Below are positions 56,701 to 64,000 of a stretch of DNA of 64,000 nt, piece by piece. Within the stretch, counting starts at the first letter, position 1, and each line of letters starts with the position of its first letter. The stretch spans positions 372,001 through 436,000 of the forward strand of contig JAUIRK010001041.1 in assembly GCA_030549495.1 (NCBI GenBank). Direction: 5' to 3'. A program made the translations under genes and the position numbers. The notes beneath the pieces were generated by a model. It saw only the letters and a program-made list of their open reading frames with translations. It was not told where the DNA came from and searched no databases. The DNA is from Nectonema munidae. Lineage: Eukaryota > Nematomorpha > Nectonematoida > Nectonematidae.

Positions 56701-59700
56701 ATTACTAATTTGATTATGAACTTTGCTATACAACTAGAAGTAATGTTCGCCTAAACATAATTTGTCTCTGTTGTGTTAAAACAGTTTGCATACGTTCTCT
56801 CAAAGGTTCATTGAATTTCATTGAAAAATTTTGTCTAAGATTGAAATCGTGTTTAAATGTTACTAAACTTGGAAAAAAATTTGAGTAAATAATCAAATTA
56901 TAAAGAGAACACTTAGAGGAGCAGACAAACACCATTATTCGATAAATAGGAAGATAAAAAGGAAAATAATCTACGATATATATATATAACTCGATTGAAA
57001 AAATCAGAAGATTTATCTTCTAAATTTGGATCTTCAAAAAATATAGCAAGAGCTAGAGTATTGCTATTTTATTTTATTTTTTAAAATATATTGCTATTAT
57101 CTCCTATTGAAGTGTTTGCTTTTCAGGTTTACTTTCAAAGGGTGCTTTCCTCAAAATCAGCAAACAATGCTCAACTGCTATCGTATCTTGCAGCTCTCGG
57201 CTGCCTTGTAATGGCGATTCCTTCAGTTTTCATTGGGGCGATTGCTGTTTCAACGGGTAAGCTTATTTCTTCTTCATCGTTAATATTTTGAAATTAGGGA
57301 TACTTGTCTCGTCATTAACTTAAAAACGAATTGAAATCGTTTTTACATTTGCTTCATTTTTAAATTTATTTACAAAAAGATTTGCTGCGGGGGCATCTGA
57401 CTTAAGAAAAAGACATTGAATATACACTAAAAATGACAAAGAAGAGATCATTGAACCCTTTGAAGACCGCAATTTTTAGGACAAAAATAATCTGCTTTCT
57501 TTTTCAATGGAATTTCTTCATACGCTTTAAAGAAGATGATTTAAGGCTTTTAATATGCCTTGAAGCCGGAATTTCAAATTTAATATCATCAAATCCAAAT
57601 TTACAAATATATGAGAAATTATAAATTGTTAGGACAAAATGTAAATACACGGGTGAATAGAATTAAACTTTATTTAACCCTTTCAGACACAATGAGAGGC
57701 ATTAGTGTTCCAAAAAGTGTCGGTTTTAATTATATAAAAACTTAGGGTTAGGGTAGGGTTATTTTCACTAACTTATAATATTCCTGTGATACTTGAAATA
57801 TCAAGAAAATAGCTTTTCGTTTTCAAAAGAGCATTTGATTCAAAATTTTCGTTTGTTTACTCGTTTCGCGATGAATTGAGAAACTGTAACCTACTGTTTT
57901 CTTGTGGTTTTCATTTGTCTGTTCATATTTTTCGAATCTTTCAAAGCAATGAACACCATATTTAAATTTTCATTTTCAATAAAATTCGAGTATAGCAAGA
58001 CCAATACATTTTCTTCGACTTTAATAAGTTTTTACTATAAAACTGAACATAAGAGCATAAGAAGAAGAAGAAGAAGAATGAATTTATTTGCATACACTAC
58101 ATTAATCATAGCAAATATAAAATTTTGTTGAGATAATAAACAGAATTAATTATTTTCCTCTTTTACATTTTATTGTATTACAAAAATAATACTTGTAGTA
58201 CTGTAGCATGGCTCGCACAAACACTACTCAAAGCCGCTTCAAACTTATACTTTAAACATTTTAAATCTACTTTCATAAATAATTTTAAAGGCATCAATGC
58301 AAGTTAAAAATATATCTACTTCTGCATTTGTGGTCTTTTTTCACGCATTTTTACTGAAGGAAAGTTTGCTTTGTTATGCCACCGTGAAATAGAACTGGCC
58401 AACAACAAAAACTTAAAATTATTATTTATGACGCTCTTTAAAATTTCAAAGCTGATCATCCTGTAGAAGTAAGAATCACCAGCAAGACTGAACTTACGCT
58501 CACTAGCAGCACTTGTTGCCATGATACCTAAAACATTACGCGCAACAACAGAAAGCGTAGGAAAATTATTACAAATTAATTTTATAATTAATTAACTTAA
58601 AAAATTTAAAAAAAAAATTATTATTTTTTTATATGTAATAAAAAATGTACTTTATCAAAAGAAAGAAATGAAGTTTTGATAATGTAAAGATGTCAGTGTG
58701 GGTGATGTACTTACTGATGTTACAATTTATATAATCAGATATGAGCTATGAATGAATTATTTTATAAATTATACGATTTCTTAAAAGAATCAATTTTTTC
58801 AAATACCCTCAATTTTACAAGTTAACTTGCAATAACCCGCTGTACAAACCCACTCCCGGCCCGCCCTGCACTAATTTTAAACAAATTGCTCGCAGATGCG
58901 ATTTATGTGCGGGTCCCGGAAACATGCGCAATTAGCACACACGTCTCTAATCCACACAGCTACGCATGACAAACCTAAATATAAAAAAATTCTTCAAAAT
59001 TTTGAGCGTTCCATGATCGCCAGAAAAAAGATGGTGACTCCTTTCGCGTTCATCACCAGAAGTTAGGAAACTAAGGATTTAAGTCATCTTAAACATGCTG
59101 GCGAAATTTTGGCTAAGATTTTACTATTTTTACTTATCGTCTCTTGACACCTTCTTTACTTATTTTCTGTAGACTTCAATAAAACATCCTATGATTATTA
59201 TGTTCCTGTTGAAGAGCGCAGTGAAATGATTTTACCCATCATCATTCAATACTTGACACCAACATGGGTGTCGTTCATTGGTTTAGGAGCGGTGTCAGCT
59301 GCTGTCATGTCCTCATCAGATTCTTCAATCCTCAGCGCTAGCTCTATGTTTGCAAGAAACGTTTACAAGCCATTGATTCGCCAAAAAGTAATACTTCATT
59401 TATCCACCTCTGTTCTTAACTCACTTGAATCACAATCGCACAAATTTTTGTTCGTCCCTTGTAAGTATTGCTTGCCACTCTTGAAAAAAGCCAGGGTCCA
59501 TTTTGGACCCCCATTACTTTTCATCAGACTTCAACATAATAAAAATTTTAAATCTAAATTTTAAAAAATAAAAATTTCTGGCCCTAGATTTAATTTCAAT
59601 AAAATTTTAGGCCCGTATGTATTTTTAAAAAAGGTTAATGAACTCTCATCTAAAAGCTTCTCCGTTTAGTGTTGCCAACATAAGGTGAAAAGTGCTTATC

Positions 59701-62700
59701 GTATAAGTTTAAATACACATCATCACAGCCATTTTAAATACAAGCTTTATAGTGTCACAAGTGAACTGCAAACTTTTGGAAAAAGATTGATGATGAAATT
59801 TTGGATCCAAGACCGTTTTAGATGATCTATGATTGATTCCATGTAATCTTACTTATGAGAAAACGATAAAAATAAACATCTTCTCAAATTTAAATAAACA
59901 AGTATTTTCACTCTTATAATTAATATAATGACAAAAAGGAAAGTTAACAAAAGTTGTAGAAACCAAAGTGTATACATATAATGAAAAGAGCATAAAATCA
60001 AAACAATTTAATAATCGAAAATATTGCATTAAAAATGCTTCTATGTTGTTGTTTTTTTTTACAATTTTTGATTCTTTACTTTGAGGGATGATTATGACGT
60101 TTACACAGATTTATGAAGAATAATAATTCTTCATTCCATTTAAGTTCGATACACTCTTCTTCAAAATTTCCTTCTAGGTATTCCATTTTTCAAGAAAAGG
60201 GATTTATTACAGATTCTCCTATTTTGACTTCAAATAAATCATTAATAGTAAATAATAGGTGATTTTTCAGCTGAGATTTATGATTAGAAAAATTCAACTT
60301 TGATCAAAATTCAGACTATGCTGAATCCTTATGTTACAGTAAGTTTTTTAAAAATATTGGAATTTATTTGTATACGATGCCAAACTATTTGCTAAAAATT
60401 GCCCATTTGTATTCCATTTTCGAACAGAAGTCGCCCTTTCGCCTACGGCGGAGAAACTCTTCGTCATATATGAAATATTCGGTAGCAATTTGATTCCGCA
60501 AAATTCACGACGCCGTCCTATTGGCGAAAATACGTAGTGGAAAATTTAATTCCAAAAAGTAAATAATTTCCGTCCTTTTCATAAAATACTTAAGGCATGG
60601 AAATCAACCGTTCTTTACATGTTGTAAATGATGAAGAGATGTCAATTAACAGTTAACACAACTGCTAAACGCTGTCTTTGATGTATCAGAGAGTTTACAA
60701 AATCTGGCGTCATTGTGTCTGAAAGGAAGGATAATGATGAATTGGATCACAGTAATTCAACTCGAACAGTGAATTAAAAAACTTTACTGCCAAGATAAAA
60801 TTCTACCTGAAAGATAACTGCTAAAAAGTTTTGAAAGGGAAAGATATTTTTGCCTAACTTTAATATAACAAACATTCCAAATTTTGTATGCATGGGTATT
60901 CGCGAAATGAACACAACTCCACAGTTTCTTCCTCATCTTGAACAAAAATATTTAGTTTGTTTATACGCAATTGTGTACTCCTTTTTGGAATATATTTTCA
61001 AGGCATCTGATAGGGAAGTTGTTTGGGTGATGCGCTTCGGTACCTTGGGGGTTGGAATTTTGGCGACATTTCTGGCAATCAAAATAAAGTCTATATATGA
61101 ATTATGGCTGCTTTGTTCGGATCTCGTTTATGTCATACTATTTCCCCAACTACTCTGTGTTGTCTACTTCAAAAAAGTGAACACATATGGCTCCTTGATG
61201 GGTATCACTTTTAATTTATCTCCCTCTTTGGCTTATATAATAAGAAAAAATTATGTGTGTGTGTGTATGTGTTCTCAAACTTTTAGATTTGTCATTCTAT
61301 ATTTCGCAATCTAGCCCCTGAAATTAAAAGCTTCTTTCCTATTTAGATGTTTGACTTTAAAGCCATATTACCACCTTAACTGGACATTATTAATCAAAAT
61401 TTTAACTTCATTGACTGATATATTCAATAAACTTTGTTCACTTATTTTTTAAAAAATTTAAAACGGTTAACGTAAATTTTTATTATAAAAAAGAAGAAAA
61501 GAATATTATTTGCTTTAAAACAAACTAAAAATAGATTTAAATCTGCTAAGAGTATAAAATCAGTCTTCTTGGAGGTTATAAGATAATCTAGAAACTATAA
61601 CTTTTTGCTTTCCAGTTAAAAGAAGCCGATTTTATGGTTTCAACTTTTAAAAGTCTGATTTAATCAATTTAGCCATATTTTTTTATCACTTAAAGACTTT
61701 TAAAGTGATAAAAGTGTCAAAAAACGTAAATGAAACAATATATAAAATTTGTTTATTTTCTTTTATTAACTTTTAGTAATGAAAGTGAAGTTAAATGTCT
61801 TATAAAATTTGCAGAGTTAACTTCCAAGTTAAATCCATTAGGGAAATGTTAACCTGGTTAATCATCGATCAAAGGATTAACGCTCTAAACTTGGACTCAC
61901 ATATATGGAGAATATTCTTTCACACGATTTCTCATTTGGCATTATATAAATTCTATGTTTTAAACAATTATTGAATAAATGTAGACAATTCAAAAGGACT
62001 CCGCAAAAATTTCGGATCTGATTGTCTAAAATTCAATAATTTTCAACCATTCCCATATGTTATATTTAATATATACGGGGAACATGAGTTGCTGGTTATA
62101 AAAGTTAGTTAATAATATCCTAAGAAATTTAGCAATATCAAGGGCTCTACTGCGTCTTTCTGATTCCCATGACCTTTCTTATATTATTTGAAATCGGAAT
62201 TTCCCATTTAACAATAGTTCGATCCTATGCATATATCAAAACTTTTATTTTTGATCATTTATTTACTTGTCTTTATTTTGTACACGTTTTTATACTTTGA
62301 AAGGGCATTTTAATAGATGTTTTGAAGATCTATTAAATAATTTAGTATAATTAACAATTTTTGTTTTGGTAACTTAAGTAAATGCATCATGTTAAAAATT
62401 TCGCCCTTTCATCATCATCATCATCAGATAAATTCGATGATGATGATGATGAAAGGGCGAAATTTTTAACATGATGAATAATGAATATGAATATGAATGA
62501 CACTAAAACACATTTGTTTCAAATAAACTTCATGCTCATAGCAAGGTTTTCGGAATATGTCTGCCTGCCTCTGTATAGAATTTATTCTTCATATTTATAA
62601 AAAAGTACATATACACAGAAAAAAGGTCGACATTTGAATCCCATATGGTGACAAAATATAATAAGTAATTAGTGAGATTCTCTATGTTTACTGATAATAA

Positions 62701-63499
62701 TTATGGAGCTAAAACCTTTTTTGAGTGTTTTTCAACAAATTTTTCAAATATTTAAATATGCTATAATTTACATTCTCATCGATCCATTCCAAAATTTTTA
62801 TTTAATCCAACAGTTAAATTTAAAAGTAGATTTAGACTACCACATATATTTTTTAAGTAATTTGCCGTGCATAACAAAAATTTTTTTTTTTCAGAATAAT
62901 CCAAATTGGTAAGTTGTATTGAAGGATAAATCTGAGAACAATACGGAATTCTATTATAATTTATAAATATTTAAGGTTTATATGTTAAAAAAGGCGGTGA
63001 TTAATAATAATCACATTCCACCAACCGGAGCCTTTCCTTTTTTGAGTAGGCACTTTAGAATCAAGAGTATAATTCAATTTTTTTCACTTAACACTTTGAG
63101 AATCAGGGTATCACTCATCTGCAAAAAAATAAACATCCTCTACTTTAATTATTTCAATTTGATTACACTAATTCTCAAAGCGCTAAAATCAACAACCTGC
63201 CTACGTCAAAAAGGTCATGGTGGGTTTAAGGGAATTTAAATGTAATTACACCTAAGCGCGTTTTATTCACACACACAGGCTACATAATGGGCTTGAGTTT
63301 GCGCTTACTTGGTGGAGAGCCCATGATCAATTTGGAACCAAGTCTACACTTTCCTTTTTACACGCCTGACAAAGGCCAGATGTTTCCATTTCGAACACTT
63401 TCCATGATCATCAGTTTGGTGGTCATCCTCATCGTATCGTCAACTACTGATTACTTGTTTGAAAATGATCATTTGCCAGTTTCGTGGGATGTCTTTCAG
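41778..63499 (+). CDS. ChT: High-affinity choline transporter (SLC5A7/ChT), 3' end beyond window
   Basis: Na+/Cl- coupled plasma-membrane transporter that recaptures choline for acetylcholine synthesis. Coding exons: 41778-41955, 44320-44427, 45986-46141, 50483-50631, 56060-56209, 57127-57256, 59173-59387, 61003-61201, 63279-63499. All borders are AG/GT with agreeing phase; they total 502 codons of about 580 in the family. Hallmarks in order: [20 protein letters not shown] (TM1), [16 protein letters not shown] (108-bp exon), [126 protein letters not shown] 41778 gives the usual short N-terminus; an upstream in-frame ATG at 41736 would add 14 residues without family support. The last exon here ends LPVSWDVFQ in phase 0; the cytoplasmic tail follows outside. 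No frame damage. Confidence 0.97.
42241..42490 (+). repeat. 20-bp minisatellite, 12 units
   Basis: Consensus ACTCTAAGATCGTCTTTTTT, twelve copies of ACTCTAA spaced by 20-21 bp, with few changes. It is in intron 1 of the choline transporter. Confidence 0.95.
42491..43038. other. Choline transporter intron 1, AT-rich
   Basis: Nothing recognised apart from a (TA)n run at 42730-42745. Confidence 0.4.
43039..43126 (-). repeat. tRNA-like SINE, copy 4
   Basis: On the minus strand: GTTAGATACTGGGATACGAT, then GGTTCGATCCTGCATCAAGC and TCATAGTTCGATACAAGCGG. It matches the 49815 copy along its whole length. Confidence 0.78.
43799..43875. mobile_element. Probable hAT-type transposon end
   Basis: CAGGTATCACCAAACTACAG, CCTGCGAGCTAGATTCGGCC. 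This recalls the common hAT tip 'CAGGGGTGGCCAAACTACGGCCCGCGGGCC'. No second end was found within the intron. Confidence 0.45.
44727..44870 (+). repeat. Direct repeat in choline transporter intron 2, copy 2
   Basis: TATTTTATGCAATATGCAGT, AGTAGAAGTAGATT, then CCATTTCGAAGGATTGGAAT and AGTAGGTATATGCA, equivalent in order to 41255-41366. Confidence 0.6.
44871..45985. other. Choline transporter intron 2, remainder
   Basis: No coding or repeat feature recognised before the acceptor at 45985. Confidence 0.4.
46214..46541. mobile_element. hAT MITE, 328 bp
   Basis: Left tip CAGTGATTCTCAATATTTTT; right tip, other strand, CAGTGGTTCTCAACCTTTTT. The flanking 8-mers ATTTAGAT and ACCTAGAT agree at 6 of 8 positions. 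No coding content. Confidence 0.78.
46660..46920. mobile_element. Short interspersed element with GACATTTGGCC ends, copy 1
   Basis: GGACATTTGGCCAAACAAAG at the left and, on the other strand, AGACATTTGGCCGAACGAAC at the right. The interior block ATTCATCACATAATTTGTGT, GAAAACAAAGATT, TAGAGCACAAGCT is found again at 49146-49231. Confidence 0.7.
46921..48960. other. Choline transporter intron 3, middle part
   Basis: No gene. It has an (ATT)n run at 48653-48677; otherwise AT-rich with nothing recognised. Confidence 0.4.
48653..48677 (+). repeat. (ATT)n microsatellite
   Basis: Eight ATT units. Confidence 0.9.
48965..49050. mobile_element. hAT-type transposon end, decayed
   Basis: CAGTGTTTTTCAAACTATTT followed by CACTAGGACACAGTC. 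The tip resembles those of the hAT MITEs at 46214 and 51925. Its partner was not found. Confidence 0.4.
49075..49290. mobile_element. Short interspersed element, copy 2
   Basis: Relative of 46660-46920: CGGACATTTGGTTC near the left, then ATTCATCGCATAATTTGTGT and TTTGCATAGAGCACAAGCTC. The right end is diverged. Confidence 0.65.
49815..50035 (+). repeat. tRNA-like SINE, copy 5, with longest body
   Basis: CGTGAGTGAGGTTGGTGAGA then TTTGGGTTCGATCCCGCATC (box B) and TCATAGTTCGATACAAGTGG. It continues into a comparatively GC-rich body (TAAGCACCTGTTTCCCAGTG, CGGGAAGACAGCTACACGCA) to about 50035. This is the best candidate for a full-length element; the other copies stop soon after the tRNA-like head. 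Confidence 0.7.
50632..51617. other. Choline transporter intron 4, left part
   Basis: AT-rich, nothing recognised. Just upstream (50390-50430, intron 3) GAAATGTCTTTCGTTTGAAA and TGTCCG echo the ends of the GACATTT element at 46660. Confidence 0.35.
51618..51690. mobile_element. hAT-type transposon end, decayed
   Basis: CAGTTTTTCTTAACCAGCGT followed by TCCAAAAAGGA. The tip is similar to other hAT ends in the window. Its partner was not found. Confidence 0.35.
51925..52288. mobile_element. hAT MITE, 364 bp
   Basis: Left tip CAGGGTTTCTCATCCGGTGT then CCACATGGACCCTGG; right tip, other strand, CAGTGTTTCTCAACCTTTTT then CACCCATGG. Interior includes GGGGTCCAC on both sides. No clear 8-bp duplication is left. 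Confidence 0.72.
53165..53279. mobile_element. TTAA-flanked MITE, family C
   Basis: TTAACACTTTGAGGACCAGA at the left; other strand at the right TTACTTTTTGAGGACCAATG. The flank is TTAA at the left, GTAA (decayed) at the right. It is followed at once by GTCTTTTTCACTCTAA, equal to one unit of the 42241 minisatellite. Confidence 0.65.
53364..55522 (+). mobile_element. piggyBac-type element 3 (2.2 kb), degenerate
   Basis: The 16-mer ACACTAGAACGCCAAA lies at 53379-53394 and, inverted, at 55493-55508, each about 10 bp inside a TTAA (53364-53367; 55519-55522). A second left-type repeat (ACTAGAACGCC) recurs at 53549, followed by the palindrome GGTCAATTTGACC (53565-53577). The right-hand partner is TGGTCATTTTAACCC (55449-55463). 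The left end therefore seems doubled. Transposase remnants are on the + strand. Confidence 0.8.
53761..55272 (+). pseudogene. piggyBac transposase remnant of element 3
   Basis: The acidic, serine-rich N-terminus ([32 protein letters not shown]) is at 53761-54216. A catalytic-region piece at 54399-54593 has [20 protein letters not shown] and [11 protein letters not shown], corresponding to 'VTVDEQLxxFRGRCPFRQYIPSKP'. The C-terminal cysteine domain is at 55057-55272 ([20 protein letters not shown], then KFICSKC). Large parts of the DDE core are missing or frame-broken. Compared with elements 1, 2 and 4 the acidic domain is the best kept. Confidence 0.85.
55790..55905. mobile_element. Fragment of MITE family B
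   Basis: GATTAACGATCAGAATAGTC, AGACGATATTTAATGTAAAG and GCAGACGATTTTACTTTTGT match the inner MITE at 39451-39577. The right end has lost its terminal repeat. Confidence 0.75.
56210..57126. other. Choline transporter intron 5, nothing recognised
   Basis: AT-rich, with a (TA)n run near 56979. Nothing coding seen. Confidence 0.4.
57257..58315. other. Choline transporter intron 6, left part
   Basis: TTGAACCCTTTGAAGACCGC at 57451 and TTTAACCCTTTCAGACAC at 57673 resemble one end each of TTAA-type MITEs. A telomere-like TTAGGGTTAGGG lies at 57746-57757. An (AAG)n run is at 58060-58077. Confidence 0.35.
58316..58590 (-). pseudogene. hAT transposase C-terminal domain fragment
   Basis: The minus strand reads [18 protein letters not shown] followed by [20 protein letters not shown], the hAT dimerisation signature (in families 'FPxLSxxARxxLxIxATSxxSERxFSxAG'), then a decayed tail to TAA. 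The sequence differs from the hAT domain at 999-1430, so a second hAT lineage is present. The rest of the transposase is missing. GC-rich tips at 58840-58930 (CCGGCCCGCCCTGCAC) may belong to the same element. It lies antisense within choline transporter intron 6. Confidence 0.8.
59388..61002. other. Choline transporter intron 7
   Basis: No gene or clear repeat. GCCAGGGTCCATTTTGGACC at 59488 is palindromic in its GGTCCATTTTGGACC core, similar in kind to the piggyBac palindromes, but no element could be built around it. Confidence 0.35.
61202..62384. other. Choline transporter intron 8, left part
   Basis: AT-rich. A local inverted repeat (CACTTAAAGACTTTTAAAGTG, one base at each end omitted here) occurs near 61687. 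Nothing coding. Confidence 0.35.
62385..62476. repeat. Perfect inverted repeat, 41-bp arms, 10-bp loop
   Basis: The left arm (62385-62425) starts CATCATGTTAAAAATTTCGC and ends in (ATC)n; the right arm (62436-62476) is its exact reverse complement, ending GAAATTTTTAACATGATG. The loop is AGATAAATTC. An intronic snap-back structure; no flanking duplication was identified. Confidence 0.95.
63088..63186. mobile_element. TTAA-type MITE, family C relative, 99 bp
   Basis: TTAACACTTTGAGAATCAG at the left; TTAGCGCTTTGAGAATTAG on the other strand at the right. Same tip type as 53165-53279. Confidence 0.7.
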
Positions 63500-64000
63500 G
63501 TAGCTTTTTTTTTCTTCTTTTTTTTTTAAAGTAAAGTTTTGTATATACTATTTTTAGTTCTATTTTGTCTTTTTTTTCAATTCTACTTTGTCTTTGTAGA
63601 ATAAAAGAAAAGAGAATTGAAAAAATAGTATTAAAAATAAACAAAATAGAATTGAAAGTGAGATATATGCTATGAGTAGAAGTGTGGGTTTAAACTAAAT
63701 TTTCTAGGTACACCTATTTCTCTCTCTCTCTCTCAGCTTTAATTGAAAGAAAAGAGAACAAAAAAACTATATTAAAATAACATGATAAATGGAATGTTCA
63801 GCATCCCTATGCAATAGAGAATAAAATTTTGTCCTTTTGGCCCTGAAGTGGCAGGAGAAATTCAATGGGAATGCAGATGCAACTTTCATCGTGATGATTA
63901 AAAATACATCATACATGATTGACAAATAAAATCAATAGGATATATGTTAAAAGTGAAAGAAAAGAAGAAAAACAAAACAAAACAATGGGAAAGAATTAGA
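63500..64000. other. Choline transporter intron 9, to the window edge
   Basis: Begins with the donor GTAGCT after exon 9. It contains T-rich and (TC)n runs and no coding sequence. The exon(s) for the cytoplasmic tail are not in the window. Confidence 0.7.

Noticed and set aside
57433-57624. 63-codon + strand frame beginning [18 protein letters not shown]
   Set aside because: It covers a MITE-like end (TTGAACCCTTTGAAGACC) in a choline transporter intron and has no splice or family support.
57746-57765. Interstitial telomere repeat
   Set aside because: Only about two TTAGGG units; arthropod telomeres are usually TTAGG and the tract is too short to support a fusion point.

Overview
This is a eukaryotic, AT-rich, intron-rich genomic window, most likely from an arthropod; a parasitic copepod of the sea-louse type is my best guess, by inference from gene content and repeat style. 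There are no prokaryotic features (no operons, no CRISPR array, no rRNA or tRNA gene). It holds two confidently recognised host genes on the + strand, one probable unidentified host gene between them, and a very dense layer of mostly broken DNA transposons, MITEs and SINEs.

Layout: (1) 1-3150, a hAT element (457-1751) inserted in a decayed copy of an unclassified multicopy ORF family. (2) 3151-23758, a complete coronin gene in eight exons whose phases all agree (491 residues, WD40 propeller plus C-terminal coiled coil), with a polyadenylation signal at 23994. Its introns carry three piggyBac elements (3976-6525, 6562-7572, 9987-13189), hAT and pogo fragments, a SINE and two decayed transposon-like ORFs. 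(3) 24201-26937, a fourth piggyBac element that itself contains a 5'-truncated LINE. (4) 30336-40318, three short exons in agreeing phase that make the 3' end of an unidentified protein; its long intron holds a roughly 600 bp (TG)n tract. (5) 41778 to the right edge, a high-affinity choline transporter gene (ChT, SLC5A7 family). Nine exons (502 codons) are present, and the cytoplasmic C-terminal exon(s) lie beyond the window. Its introns carry a minisatellite, SINEs, several hAT MITEs and a fifth piggyBac element (53364-55522).

The genes do not form a pathway: coronin organises cortical actin, and ChT reloads cholinergic terminals with choline. The most informative pattern is in the mobile layer. 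Four piggyBac elements of different sequence share the same architecture: an imperfect palindrome of the type GGTC-AATT-GACC near each end, beyond the TTAA-flanked terminus. Several TTAA-flanked MITEs nest in one another, giving a readable insertion order. I saw no convincing novel defence or toxin-type system. The unidentified gene, the shared transposon palindrome, the tRNA-like SINE family and the promoter-proximal hairpin MITE 174 bp upstream of the choline transporter start are the items most worth checking.
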